Of a DNA stretch of 64,000 nucleotides, positions 43,959 through 57,113 are shown in pieces. The stretch's first letter is position 1. Each line of letters begins with the position of its first letter. The position numbers were made by a program, and so were the translations under genes. The stretch spans positions 8,769,501 through 8,833,500 of the forward strand of contig CM036629.1 of the NCBI GenBank assembly GCA_020746105.1, given 5' to 3'. A model generated the notes under the pieces. It was given only the letters and a program-made list of their open reading frames with translations, had not been told where the DNA came from and searched no databases. The DNA comes from Trogon surrucura. Lineage: Eukaryota; Chordata; Aves; Trogoniformes; Trogonidae.

Positions 43959-44263
43959 AAGCCAAAAAACCACGCAGCTGCGGTGGAGGACACCGAGAGA
44001 TTTGCAGTCTGTCTGTCACAGAAGAGAAAGATGAATCAGCTTTGAGGAAGGACAGGCGCCCTGCCCGTTAATGGGAATTCTTCTCTATAACGTCTTTGGG
44101 TTAGGCTAGTGTGGATCTTAAAAGCCGACAGCAAGGGTATGAAAAATAGATCGCATCACATCACTGGATAGCTTTACAGCTTACTCATACCACTCCTGAG
44201 GATTTGAGGTTAAAGTGTTTGCTAGCTGCCTGGTAGGGTAGGAGAGGATTTTTAAAAAGGGAT

Positions 44264-44269
44264 AATAAA
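44264..44269 (+). terminator. Poly(A) signal AATAAA for GINS3
   Basis: AATAAA about 305 bp after the GINS3 stop, in 'gggataataaattttcat'. A second AATAAA near 45637 could serve a longer 3' UTR. Confidence 0.6.
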
Positions 44270-44289
44270 TTTTCATTATTCTTTATCTT

Positions 44290-46779
44290 CCAGACTGATA
44301 CTTACAATACCAGATCTGTTTGGAAAAAGTGTGACTCTGTGTATTTCGTCTCACCGTTCCCATTCCAGCCTCCCGGGAACAGCTGTTTCCAGGTTCCCCC
44401 TTCTTCAGAGAGCCCCAGTGAGGTGGCAAAAAATGTGGTACAGACTGCATTGGCTTTTTCCCATTCCTTACACATGGCAGTGGAATTGTTACTCTCTGAG
44501 AGGCAGGAGTGTTTTTCTTTGCTGACTTTTGTACGCAGCATTTGTGCCCTGGGGAAAAGATACCTGCTCTGAGCCATGGCCCTGCAGGTCTCGCGTGCCG
44601 CCTTGTCCACTCTCTCCCTTTGAGCCCGCGTGGGTGCGGTGCTGCGTGGGGTGGGGAATGTCCTTGTTTGAGGTGGGGGGCTTCTGCGATGGGTGCATCC
44701 CTCTGACTGGCATTAAGCTCCTCTGCTTGTTTTAGAGAAGAGGCAACGAAGAGTTGGCCTGGGCCAGATCAGAAGCACAACTTTTAACAGAAGTTCTTCC
44801 CCTGTTTTCAGCCTCTGAGGCATCTGTTTTCCCACGAGAAGTTCTTTGGATTACTAGATTTGCTTAGTGGAAGGAACAGAGTGTGTGAACTGAGCTTCCT
44901 TCCTTCAGATCCTGGCAAAATGATCCCGGTAAATGCCATTCTTGCCAGTAGGAGCAACTATCGTTGGGAAATGCTCAGCAGCACAGTGGTTGCCATCCTG
45001 TGGGGATGCTGTTAAACTGAGATTATCTGAAGTCCTGTTGGAGTGGAGACAGAAAACAGATGGTTAGCCCTGCAGGACTTAGTTCCTGCAGTTGCCAGGA
45101 TGGTAACCCTTTGGGAGCAGGTGTTGCGTCTTAGGGGATTTCTGAGTGTCTGTGGAAGGTGGACCTCGCAGAGTACCTCAGCGAAGGAGCCAGCTTGTGA
45201 CGGTACCGAGCGCTTCCTCTGCTGTGCGAATCGCTGGGAGGTGACAGCAAGATCCAAATCTCAGAGGAGTTCTTACTGGGCTTACAGATGTGCCTGGGTG
45301 TTGGATACTTCAAACTAGAAACCCCAGGTACAAAGGGCGCGTGGCCATTCCTTGGCTAGAGGTGTCAGTTTGCTTTTCCTTTGGGCTCAAACTTTGAAAC
45401 ACTTTTCCATCTGAATTATTTTTGGGAGGTTTTCGTAACGTAGAGTCTTCTTGCATCCCAGCTCCCCGAGTGCCTTGGCATCTCCAGCTGAGCCGCTTGC
45501 TACAGGAAACTTAACTGGAAGTATTTGAAGTATGTGGAAGATCAAATGCTGCTGCGTGCGATGACTTAAGGGCCCATAACAGCCTCCATGTTTTCATGCA
45601 GCTTTTGTCTGTTGCCAGTTTTTGGCTCTTTGAGTGGAATAAATATCTTGTGAGGCAACGCTCATAGTGTAAAATGCCTGTTGTTGATAGCCCTGCAGCA
45701 GAGAAATTAACCCTAGATCAGAAAGTGCAGGTCTCTACGCAGCTCTGGCGGCGATGCGTAGCGCAGCCCTGCTTGCGTCGTTCCTCTTCTCTTAGCGGCC
45801 GCCTCTGCATTCGTTCCCCGCTGCTCCAGGTGCTGCAGCGGGGACTTTGTGGAGCGCGTCAAAACCGTGGTCGGGGCTCCAGCGTCGCGGGGGAAGTGCG
45901 TTCCAGCCCCTCTCCAATTTGACTTGGACGAGTTCCTTTAGTGAGATGGTGCCTTCGAGATTCAGTTGGTTTATAAGCAAAACAGCCCGTTCATGGATTT
46001 CTGGACTGGTTTCAGTGACCAAGCTCCTTTCCCTACGTGTGTAAGGATGTTTTTCTTCTCTGCTGCTCGGTGCAAAAATCCAAGCAGACGGTTTGCTCGT
46101 TTGCCAAAATTCTTTGCAGCTCTTCTCAGCGGGGAGAAAAAGAATCGCTGAAGTAGTCCCCAGTGTCGCTGCCTTTTCGTAAGTAGGCGATGCCACTTCT
46201 AGTGACCCTGAGTGTTTAGGAATAAACACCAATATGACCCTTAAAAAAATCTGATCCTGAAATTTTAAATTACAGTATTTGGTTAGATTTGGTATTCTGT
46301 TGATTTTTTTTTTCTTTTTTTTTTTGTTTTTTCCTTGCTGGCTGGAAAGCTTATTTCTTTTTTTTCTGTCCAGAAATACAACAAAAGAGTGCTTTGTACT
46401 TTTTATGAACACAAACTGTCCTTTATGATTGTACTGAAGCAAACTATAAGCTAGAGAAGTTTGAACTTGTGTATTATCAGAATGGCACCATAAATCCTCA
46501 TTACAGAACTATACAAATGAGGTCTGAAAAGGACATTTAAGTGTCATTTCTCCCCACGTCCCTGGGCTTTTAAACTGGAGGACTGCTGATGCTTGTGAAA
46601 AGCAGTCCATAGACACATTTTACAGTGTTGTCACAATGGTTTTCATGGAATTCAAATATGAAATAGGCAAAATTGGAGATACTGATGAGTTATTTGTTCA
46701 CGTAAGAATCTTTGTTCGGGTTTTAACGGCCTGTTTTTGAGAAGATGTATGAGACTGACGTGGCCCCTAAAGCAAGGGG
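44290..46779. other. Intergenic sequence after GINS3
   Basis: No recognised gene. The longest open frame outside LINEs and the GINS3 read-through frame (216 codons, minus, 45792-46442) runs through a poly-lysine stretch made by a T-rich tract on the plus strand and looks accidental. A T-rich tract is at 46303-46333. Confidence 0.45.
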
Positions 46780-46840
46780 TTGGGTTTGCTGATCCGTACG
46801 GGCCCCTTGCAGATTGAGATATTCTGCGATTCTGAGGGTT
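46780..46840 (+). mobile_element. CR1 3' end fragment
   Basis: 'ttgggtttgctgatccgtac', 'gggccccttgcagattgaga' and 'tattctgcgattctgag': a worn CR1 3' end. Confidence 0.75.
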
Positions 46841-47919
46841 GACCCCCAGTTAGGTATAAACAGCTCTGCGGTTTTGCGCTTTCTCACCTATTAAAAGAGC
46901 CTTTCGCTGAGCGCTCGTGTTGCTCCCTAGGTCTCCTTTGCTGTAAACAATGTCTTAGTTTGTCCCCTGGCAGCGATTTATTTTTGCTCAGCAGAACGGA
47001 GCAGTTGGCTGCTCCTGCCCGCCTGGAAGCAATAGGTGGGGTCGTTTGGACCAACGGCAACCAGGAGGAGCAGCAGCAAGAAATGTTTTGAGAACTGGCA
47101 CGCCGTGCCACCACGTATTATTTTTATGGGAAGACCAGCGGCACCTGACTGAATTAGGAATGCAAGCCTTTCTGATCTCGATCGGTGATTTTTCTACCCG
47201 TTCTTTGGTGACCAGCCGTTCCAGGAGCTTCATTCAAAATTCTAAACAAACTGGCTGCTTAACAGAGATGTGATGTAATCAGTAGAGGCATAGTGTGAAG
47301 CTTTCTTCACACAGACCTGCTTCTTTGCCCAGACGTGTTTTTTTTAAAGCATATTGTCTGGTAGCACAGCATATGGCTCAGGGGTTGGTGGTTTTATTTT
47401 AAAAATGAGCTGTTCATCCCGTGCTGCCTCTGCCTGGCAGGAGGCAATTCAAAGCTCTTCCTTGCCTCAGTTTCCTTTTCTGATAAGCAAAGGTGAACTC
47501 TCCCTTATTAAGGGCGTGTTTTTGTTAGAGCAAATAGCCAGGTTTTCCTAGCTCTGCTGCATCTGCCAGAGCCCAGGTGCTAAACAAGTGCTGGAGCTGA
47601 AAGGTTCCCATTTTCAGAAATCACTCGTTTCCTCGATCAGTGCCATTAAACCCTTACTGCCCAACTTTTGCAAGGCTGTCACGTACCTGATAATTTATAA
47701 CAATAAGTGCTTTCTCTCCTGCCTGAACAACCTCTTGGCCCTGAGGGAGTGGCTGAGCGTGGAGTGCTAAGCTCACATTTCTCCTCTGCTTTCCTGGTTG
47801 TACCCGCTCAGAAGTGCTTTCACTAGAGCCGATGGCAGCCCGTGAGCAGAACTGCTGGTCGGACTTTGTGCAAATACCGGAGGGAGGAAAACAAATTGCC
47901 CTGACTTCCTCATAAAGAA
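46841..47919. other. Intergenic sequence, nothing recognised
   Basis: No gene or known repeat seen. Confidence 0.4.
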
Positions 47920-48342
47920 GCTGATGAGGGGTCTGGAGAAAAAGTGTGCTGAGGAGCGGCTGAGGGAGCTGAGGCTGTTCAGCTGGAGAAGAGGAGGCTG
48001 AGGGGAGACCTCATCGCTCTCTGCAACCACCTGACAGGAGGGGGTAGTGGAGTGGGCGTCAGTCTGCCCTCCCAAGTAACAAGCGACAGGACAAGGGGAA
48101 GCGGGCACAAGTTGCACCAGGGGAGATTCAATTTGGATATTAGGAGAAATTTCCAAAAGAGTGGTGGAGCACTGGCACCGGCTGCCCAGGGCAACGGTGG
48201 AGTCCCCATCCCAAGAGGTGTTCAAAACACATGTAGATGTGGCACTTTGGGACATGGTTCAGTGGTCATGGGGGTGCTGGGTTGGTGATTGGACTTGATG
48301 GTCTTAGAGGTCTTTTCCAGCCTTCACAATTCTGTGATTCCG
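47920..48342 (+). mobile_element. CR1 LINE, 5'-truncated, 3' end present
   Basis: 'gctgatgaggggtctggaga', 'gacctcatcgctctctgcaa', 'ggcaccggctgcccagggca', 'gacatggttcagtggtcatg' and end 'attctgtgattccgag'. It belongs to the 'gacatggttyagtggtcatgg' subfamily, like the old nested copies at 22070 and 28190. Confidence 0.95.
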
Positions 48343-49335
48343 AGTACTTGCCTTGAGTCCAATCTGATAACTTTGAGCTGCTTTTTGCATCTGGGCCCTG
48401 GGGGCTTTTGAGTGTGGGAGAGCAGCCTTTGTTCTGCAGCTAAACCTGACACGGTGTCAGCGGGACCCTGGGGACTGTGTGAACCCGTTAATGTCATGTG
48501 CACATGGCTGCGGCGAGGATGCCAACCTGCTGCGGCTGGCCTGGAGCTGAACATACGTGTTACTGGTGTGTTGAGTTTTTCTATAGTTTATCACGTCGTG
48601 AAGAGATCAATCCGATCTCTTCAGCACTGAGATACTTCTGCAACGAGTCGGGGTCAATGAGACTGGAAGCTTCACGTCACGCTTGCTGCTTACACGATAA
48701 CGTCATTTGTTAGAATGTTAGATGTGTGGCCAGATTGGAACTCTGCACCCCACTGGTGTTATGTGGTTTCAGACACCTTCTTGCTCCTTTTCTGCCAGGG
48801 TCGGTGGTAACCTCTTTGCTGCTGGCCAAGGTGCACGTGTTGGGTTTTGCCAGGAGTTCCTAGTGGGGTTTGAAAGGGTGACCCCGGGAAGGTGAGGGCC
48901 TGTGCATGCCCCGCTTGGCAGCACCAGGAGAGGTGGCACTGAGCTTAGGGCATTGTTTTTGTGCGGGTCCTACCATAAATGCTTTAAATCGTAGGGAGTG
49001 AGAACCTTTTTTGGCCTATGACATTGAACTGGGGGCCTGCGTGCCTTCCTGGTGCATCTGCCAGGCAAAACCCGAAGATTCAAAGTGGAGTTCAGGTTGC
49101 GTTGCCTTGTCCTAGGTCTGAGCATACGAGAAGAGCGGACGTCACGGTTGGCAGAAGCAATGAAAACGAGGATTGCTGCGGAAGGAGGGGCACGGTGAGA
49201 AAGCCGCTAAGAAAGAGCGTTGGAGGAGGAGGTGGACAGACTCTTGGCTGTGCCGCTTGGGTTAGTGGGAGACGTGCTGGGTCCTGCTGGAGCGGTCTGC
49301 GCCCAAGGGGTCCTGTAGTGCTGACTCCTGCTGCC
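48343..49335. other. Intergenic sequence, nothing recognised
   Basis: No gene or known repeat seen. Confidence 0.4.
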
Positions 49336-49440
49336 TTAGAATCATAGAACAGTTTTGGCTGGAAGAGACCTTCAAGATCATCAAGTCCAACCTTTTCCCA
49401 GCCCTGTGAACACCGCTAAACCATGGCCTTCAGGCCTTCT
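49336..49440 (-). mobile_element. CR1 3' end fragment
   Basis: 'tagaatcatagaacagtttt', 'ggctggaagagaccttcaag', 'atcatcaagtccaacctttt', then 'gtgaacaccgctaaaccatg'. Same subfamily as 11639. Confidence 0.85.
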
Positions 49441-49707
49441 TCACAAAGTAGATACTTGCTCATCCCTTGGTTGGAAAGCCAAGGAAGTTGTGCTAGGATT
49501 GACTCTGTGTTTAAACGCTGTGGTTCGCAGAGATCAGAAATGGAAGAGACCAGCAGGTTGTCCTCCCTCCGCCAGCCTGAGCCTGGTGCTCAACGCGGAC
49601 CATCCAGACATTCAGAGCCCTTCTCCCAGGGACAAATTTGCCATCCTGTGGGACCTGGCCACCATGGATGGAGCTATGGCTGTTCCTGTTTCCATTGAAT
49701 TATGAAA

Positions 49708-50440
49708 ATTAACAAGGGCAACCGTAGGGTTCTGCACCTGGGGAGGAATAATCCCAGGTATGAGGACAGATTGGGGGCTGAGCCGCTGGAAAGGGGCTCT
49801 GAGGAAAAAGACCGGGGAGTCTGGTGGACAAGGGGATTCCTATGAGCCAGCAATGTGCCCTCGTGGCCAAGCAGGCCGATGGCATCCTGGGGGACATCAA
49901 GAAGAGCGTGGTCACAGGTCAAGAGAAGTTACCCCCTCCCCCTCTGCTGTGCCCTGCTGAGGCCACATCTGGAGTGCTGGGTCCAGTTCTGAGCCCCCCA
50001 GTTCAAGGACAGAGAACTGCTGGGGAGGGGACAGCACAGGGCTAGAAGGTCATCAGGGGACTAGAACATCTCCCTTAGGAAGAAAAGCTGAGGGACTGGG
50101 GCTTTTCAGTCTGGAGGAGACTGAGGGGGCATCTTATAAATACTTATAGGGTTGGTGGAGGATGGGGCAGCCTTTTTTCAGTGGTTCCCAGTGACAGGGC
50201 AAGAGGTGACAGGCACAAACTTGAACATAGGAAGTTCCACAAAAACATGAGGAGAAACTTCTTTGCTGTGAGGGTGCCGGAGCCCTGGCCCAGGCTGCCC
50301 AGAGAGGGTGTGGAGTCTCCTGCTCTGGAGACTTTCAAACCCCGCCTGGACGTGTTCCTGTGTGGCTGCCCTGCGTGACCCTGCTCTGGCAGGATGAGCT
50401 CTAGAGCTCCCTTCCAACCCCGAACGCTCTGTGATCTCAG
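49708..50440 (+). mobile_element. CR1 LINE, 5'-truncated, worn 3' end
   Basis: 'acaagggcaaccgtagggtt', 'atgagccagcaatgtgccct', 'ggaacttccacaa' and 'tggagactttcaaaccccgc'-type blocks in order, ending 'cgctctgtgatctcagg' with one imperfect octamer. Confidence 0.93.
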
Positions 50441-52282
50441 GAAATAAACTGTGGCACCACTTCCAGGCTGCTCATTATCATGTAGTTTTTCTGAGACCGA
50501 AGCCTGGGCTGGAGAGAACTGGAGGTGTGTGGGCGGGTAAAGGAGAGGAGGAGCAGGCAGGAGCTGGAGAGAGCCCAGAAGGAGCTTGAGGTCAGGCTTG
50601 AAGGAGGAGGGAAGAGGAAGACGATGAGCTTCCACCTCCCCTGGGCACTGTTTCCGTTGAGTATGTTTAAGGGGTTTTGCTTCATGCAGGAAACTGCTCT
50701 TGGGAGCCTGTTGCGGTGCTGAGGACTGGCCAGGCTCTCCTGTGCAGGTGCCAGGTTTGCTGGGGACCCCACGCTGCTGCTCCTGGGGGGCTGAGCAGAG
50801 CAGAGTGACATGTGTGGCAGCTGGACCCCTCCTCGGCCATTGCGGAAAGTTACAGGGGGCGGCAGCACAGCCCCAAAAAGCCGAGGCATTCGTTCTGGTT
50901 TTCAAAACACTTCATTAATGTCATTGACAATACCAGCAGGTTCCTGAGATTAGCACGCTTCTATTTTTGAAGAGTTATTTCTCGTGGCAGACTGCCTCAA
51001 AGTGCCAGCAGCCTCAGTGTCCTTTCTCTCTGGCTTGGCAGGACACGCTGCGGTCTTTTTGCCTTCCGTTAACCTCCGCAGAGCCGTGCAGCCGCGGCTC
51101 TTGGCGGCGCTCCCCCACACCTCCTTCCTCCGGCTGGAAGGTGTGGGGAGCACGGCAGCACACCGGGACCAATCCATTCCATGCTGATATTCTCTCCTAA
51201 GCGTGTCTTTGATACCTGATGTTGTGATATCGGAGCTGCGCTCGGGTCGTGACACTTGGTTGCGTTGTGAACTGCTCCCGCCCCTGGTTCAGGCTCAGGT
51301 TTTCACTGACAACTGGCCATTAAAATTTAGCATTTTACTTTCGATTAGCCTGCGAAATGGAGGGGGTGAAGATTGCTTTCAAGCTGTCTTCTGGCATCCT
51401 GTAAGATGGGAGGAAAATAGCTTCATCACAAAGAAATCCCAGTTTGAGAAACTGCAACCCTAAAGACAGCCCCAGCCTTACCCCTCTGCAGATTTTTCGG
51501 TGCCTAGAAAGGGCAGCGGGAAGGAGGTGCCTCCTGAGGGTGGTGACGGTGCTGCTCGGTCTCCGTTGTGAGGCTGTGATATAAAAAATGTTGCAAAAAG
51601 CAAACGGAGGCTGCAAAGGCGCAAACTGTGCTCTCAGATTGCGTGGCTTATCAGGCTGGGCTGTCTCTAGCTGTCCTGGTCACGCGAGGGCTCTGCGTTC
51701 CAGGAGCACGATGAGGATTCTGATGAACCTTCAGGAGCAGGAGGTTTTTGCTGGACATGAGAGGCAATTTTTTTCCCTGACTCCAAAACCGAGAAGCTGC
51801 CAAATGCTTAAGAGGCAGGGTGGGTTTTTTTTATTTTATTTTATTTTTTCTTTGGCTTTATAGCAAAAGGGGACGCAGGGATGACCACGTGACAATGCAG
51901 TCCTGTAGCTGGGGGGCTCGGCAGCGACGCGCTTGGCGAGGACGCAGTAAAGCAGATGCAGAAATTAAGGCACCATCCACGTGGTCCTCACACGCGCCTG
52001 TTTTTCGTGCCCATCCTCTGCAGGAGGGACAGAGTCTACCCCACTCGGTGGGCAGGCCCCAATCTAAGCAATGGTTTTAGATGAATCTCTTGCCTCACTT
52101 AGAAGTACCAGGTTTGCAGTTCGTGTGGGTGTTTGATTGGCACCTGGGGCCGTGGGAGCTGACGGACCTGCAGCCCCTTTCCACGGCTCTTCCTGCCCAT
52201 GGGTGGCTGAGCAGCCACTTAGGCTGTTGGGGGGCAGCTCTGCAGCTTGGAGCTGTGTGCAGGCCTGGGTCGTCATTAACAG
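50441..52282. other. Intergenic sequence
   Basis: Contains a short (TTTTA)n tract at 51829-51850. No recognised gene. Confidence 0.4.
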
Positions 52283-52745
52283 AAGAATTGTAGAATCACA
52301 AAATTGTGTAGGTTGGAAAAGACCTTTAAGATGATCGAGTGCAACTGTCAGCCCAGCAATGCCAGGCCCAGCACCGACCCTGTCCCTGAGCACCACATCC
52401 CTAAAATCCCCCCCAGGGATGGGGACTCCACCTCTGCCCTGGGCAGCCTGTGTCAGGGCTCCACAACTCTTCTGGGTAAGAAGTTTTTCCTAATGTCCAA
52501 TCTAAGCCTCCCCTTGTCTTGTCGCTCTTACTTTGAGACCGACCCCACCTTGCTGCAATCTCCTTTCTTTCAGGGAGCTGTCTGGAGTGAAAAGGTCTCC
52601 CATCAGCCTCCTTGTCTCCAGGCTGAACAACCGCGGTTCCCTCAGCTGCTTCTCACCAGACTTCTTCTTCAGAGAAGAGTCCCCCCTGTGCTGTGGAGCC
52701 CCGAGGAGCGTGGGGGGACGGAGCAGAGCAGAGCAGAGCAGAGCC
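52283..52745 (-). mobile_element. CR1 LINE 3' fragment ending in (AGAGC)n
   Basis: Reversed CR1: 'gtagaatcacaaaattgtgt', 'aggttggaaaagacctttaa', 'ccagggatggggactccacc', 'gcctccttgtctccaggctg'. At its far end there are about six AGAGC/GAGCA units (52716-52742). Confidence 0.9.
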
Positions 52746-55700
52746 AGGAGCAGCCCGTGTTTCCCTGGGCAGGGCTGTACCCTCCTGCACTGCCCTGTGA
52801 CTCAAGCTCCCCTGAAACCACCCGCGTTACTCCGAGTTTGCACCGAATCAGCAGGGTTTATTGCAGTCCCTATAGATTTACCAAGCCCTGCTTAGAGGCT
52901 GAGCTGTGATTTTTCCTTTCAGTTTGGGCTCTCGGGTGCACAAAGGCAGCTCTGGCTGCTGCCTGGCTGCGAGTCTGTCCTGTGCTGATGCGGCAGAATG
53001 GGGTGAACAATCAGCCCCTCCTCACGGCCATGATACTCGCCTGATGAACACTGCTCTGGATTTACACCAGCATCCTCTGAGTGAGGCCTTCATGGGGCAC
53101 ACGGCGCGATTTAACCCCTGAGCATCTTTGCAAAGGGTCCCACCTTCACTCCCGAACCTCCCTGAGCCTGTGCTGTGCCCAGCACCCTGGGGCTTCAGCT
53201 GAGTCAGCAGGGCAGGAGGACGCAGGGGAAGGAAAATCGCTGCCAATCAGGCCTTGGGAACAGCATCTGCTTCGTGGCAGAGACCGATTTAATCTCTTTA
53301 GCAATTGCCTCAATCGTAGAATCAGCAGGATGCTAATTAATTGAGAGGCACTCAACGACAGACATTTAGATCCCTCCCGGCTTTAAGTGGAACTCTTTCG
53401 GGTCTGGCAGTTGCAGCTGGCTGCTCTCCCTAATGTGAGGGTCCGCCGTGGGGCTGAAGCCCTGGGTGGAATGTCAGGCTTAGGTGGGGTGTCAGCCCTG
53501 GATGGGGTGTCAGCCCTGGATGAGGTGTCAGCCCCGAGTGGGTTGTCTCAGCCCCAGTTGCCCCGTGGCCACACCTCGTTCTCTGCTGGCTCTGGCTGGG
53601 GCTGAGGTGAACACACACCGGTGAGACGATGCCACATCTGTGCACTGCCAGGGAAGCATCCACGTCAGCCTCCTGCTCCCGGCTCTGAGCCAAGAGAGCC
53701 AGTGGACACGGGTGGCTGTGACCCACCACACCCCTCACCCTGCCTCTCCCCAGCCCCTCTGGTCTGGAGCTGGCCTCCCCGCCTCCGCCCTGACAGCCCA
53801 CAAGCCGATTAAGCCCAGCATGTTAATTGGCTGTGACAGCTCATTTTGTTATCTTGCATTTAGTTATCGATGGAGTGCGTGTGACTGGATTCACAGAGAA
53901 GGTCAGTGCCAAGCTGGGCCGGGTCCCCTTGTTTGGTCCGTGCTGGGACGAGGGATGGGACGCCAGGAGCTCCACCAGGACCAGCTGTAAACTGGTCCTG
54001 CAGCCGGCAGCAACAACGTCAAGGATTTTGCCCCAGGGATGTGCGCAGCTCTGCTGCAGAGGGACGTGGAGGCTGGAAGAGAAGTGGGTTTGAATGGGTG
54101 TTTGGTGGAAACCACTCTTCCCAGGGCTGGTTGACAAAAGGATTGGATTTAAAGCCTCACCTGGTGTCCAGCCCTCCTCAAAATGATTTGACAACTTCGT
54201 CTTAGTTTTGTTTTGTGCTTCTCTAAGGGTCAGGGCCACAAAGGGCAGGAGAGGACGAGCTGTGTGACTGGGTTGGTGCTTCCACATGCGCCTCCCCCCG
54301 CCCCAAGCAGTGCTCCTGCTGCCGAGTGGAACCCAGGCTGCTCTTAATGGGAAGCTGCTGAAATTCGGTGCCTCCAGCTTGGTCAGGTGTGGTCAGGGCT
54401 GGAGGGGCGGCAGGCTGGCCAGCCAGAGGGGCTGCACCTGCAGGCAGATGGGCAGGTTGGCTGGCTGGTGGCTGTGGGCAGCTACGGGGGACACGTTCAA
54501 CTCCCCACCATTAACCAAGTGCCTGCGCTTCCGTCCTGGCTAGAAGTTGGGTGATTGGGGAAGAGAACCCTTAAGAAATGTTGGCCCCTGCTTCCCATTG
54601 TTGGTGGGTCGGGGTGTCCTTGAGTCCCTCTGTCTCCGGACAGCCACGGGAAGTTCGATGGAGGCTCTCGCAGAGTTGCTGAGTGAAGAAGCAATGAGGG
54701 ATCATGAGGGCACATTGGTGGGTTTTGGTTAAAAGCTCCAAAATCCTGGCTGAGGCACACAGGTGTGCTGGATGTGCCTTTCCACGGAGCTGAGACAGGA
54801 AGGTTTACTGTCCTCCAGGAGCCAGGAGCCACAGGAGGAAGGGCTTCAGAGCTGCCCCTGTGGTGGGGAGGGCTGTGTTGCAAAGGGGTGATGCTAAGAG
54901 TTCACCTGGTGTGTGATGGTGTCTTTGGACAGCCCTCTGCCTTTCTCCCAGCATGTGCCAGCTCTGCGGCCCAAATGCAGTGCAACAAGAGAGTGCATTA
55001 GTGAGAAGCAGGAGGGAATCGTTAGGATCGATGGATCCCCCCAGAGCTAGAGGTATTGATCACCTGGAGGCCAAGGAGAAGGTCAGGGGCAGAGCTGGTG
55101 GGGCGCAGGCAAAGGGAGCTGGGTGTCTGGCTGCTCCTGTGAAGGCTTTTGGGATGAGCAAGGAGAAGGGGATGGGGCAGCTCCTCGGGCCGCTCCAGAT
55201 GTCTTCTCCTGCCCAGGTGAGGCCTGGCTCTGCTGGAGCCCTTCCTTCATGGGTTGCTCTGCCCTGCTGCACTCCCCTCCCGACCCCGTCAGGGCAGCTG
55301 GAAAACCGCAGGTGTGCTCCCTGCGCTCCAGGCTCCTCTCTCCTCTTGCCTGTGACCCCAGGGAGTCTCCAGCCCTCGGGGCGGAGCTGGCTCTGCTCTC
55401 TCAGCCTCCCACACCCAAACACACAGAATTCTTTCCCCGGCTGGTTTCGCCCAAGGCTTTGCTGTTCCTCCCGTGCGACAACCCCTCCTTGGCTCTGCCA
55501 CCCACCAGCCTGGATCCTGGCAGTTTGGGCAGCGCTGACGGAGTGGGCTGGCCTGGATCGATCCCTGCCTGCGTGAGCAGAGATGCTGCGACGCCACCCT
55601 GGGCTGCTGCAGCCATCTGCGAGACTCCCTGAGAGCCTCCCCCTGAAACATTTGTACCGGGCCAGGCTTAGGTTTGAGCTAGAGCAGCTTGTTCTCATTT

Positions 55701-56599
55701 CATGGTGTGCACTGCAGGTGACGAGCATCTGCCCCCACCCAGAGAGAGGTGCCCATCCCACCAGGACTCCCAGTTTGAGCACAGAGGGCAGAACTCAGAT
55801 CCAGCAGCATCTTGCTCCCTCAGCGGGAGGGTTGCTGGGCTCACCTGAGCTTGCTTCTCATCTGCTTATATAATCTGCTTTAAAAAAATGTGCCAGCCTG
55901 AGGGCCTCTGTGCCCCTGGGAAAGCGATCTGTGTTCCAAGACCCCTGTGCCTTCGTCCTGGCCCATCCTGGCCTCACCACGAGGTGACCCTGGTATGTGC
56001 TGGGGAGGCTCCCTGGTGCCCGGGCAGCACTGGGACCCCCTCCCCACCTCCCGGCCGAGCTGCAGAGAGGTGCAGCCCACGCGTGCCCGGCCCCTGTGTT
56101 CTCAAACACAGTTGGTGGCAACTCTGAGAACAATTGAGTCTTCCCACACTGTCATCGTCCCCTTAACCTGTTGTGGCAGCCCGCAGACACGGGAGCCAGC
56201 TGACAGAAATGGCATTATTCTGCTTTCCGAGCGTAGGAGTGGGCAACTTTGCTCCGTGGCGATGGGCGCTGCGTAACTGAAAACGCTGATTAATGCTGCC
56301 TTTGAGAACGTGCCAGTCTCTGCCCTCTGACCGGAGAGACCCCACTGCCCCAGCTCCGTCTCACGCCTGTCGACTAGCTGAACGCACCTGCACACACGCA
56401 GTCCCTTGGAACAGCTCAGCTCTGCTCTGCTGGCAGGTATTTATTTAAAGCCTGGCTTGGCTCTGAAAAGGGTCTGTCTCCAGAGTGGCTCGGCAGGGCT
56501 GGGCACCGCTGCCGCCTGCTTCTGCAGGTCTGGAGGAGACCTGGAGGGGTGGAGGGATGGGCAGCAGGTTGGCCTGTGGGCCCAAAAGCCTTCACAGCC
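52746..56599. other. GC-rich intergenic sequence
   Basis: No exon recognised; in particular no NDRG4 first exon. It contains the minisatellite at 53466-53558. Long open frames here reflect high GC and few stops. Confidence 0.4.
53466..53558. repeat. 18-bp minisatellite
   Basis: About five imperfect copies of 'gatggggtgtcagccctg', seen directly. Confidence 0.9.
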
Positions 56600-57113
56600 C
56601 AGCCTGGAGTCCAGTTTGGGGCTCCCCAGTTCCAGAGAGACAGAGACCTACTGGAGAGAGTCCAAGGGAGAGCTACGAGGGTGATCAAGGGACTGAACAT
56701 CTCTGCTGTGAAGAGAGACTGAGAGACCTGGGGCTGTTCAGCCTTGAAAGGAGACGGCTGAGAGGGGACCTTACTGACGTAGAGAAATATCTGAGGGGTG
56801 GGGGTCAAGGGGAAGGGGACAATCTCTTCTCAGTGGTGCCCAGCAACAGAACAAGGAATGATGGGTTTAAGTTAGAACATGGGAAGTTCCACCTCAACCT
56901 GAGGAGAAACTTCTTTGCTGTGCGGGTGCTGGAGCCCTGGCCCAGGCTGCCCAGAGAGGGTGTGGAGTCTCCTGCTCTGGAGACTTTCAAACCCCGCCTG
57001 GACGCGTTCCTGTGTGGCTGCCCTGGGTGACCCTGCTCTGGCAGGGGGGTTGCACTGGATGAGCTCTAGAGGTCCCTTCCAAACCCAACATTCTGTGATT
57101 CTGTGATTCTGTG
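56600..57113 (+). mobile_element. CR1 LINE, 5'-truncated, 3' end intact
   Basis: 'gactgagagacctggggctg', 'ggaagttccacctcaacctg', 'tggagactttcaaaccccgc', 'ggttgcactggatgagctct', and three 'attctgtg' octamers at the end. Same subfamily as 9553 and 22155. Confidence 0.96.
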
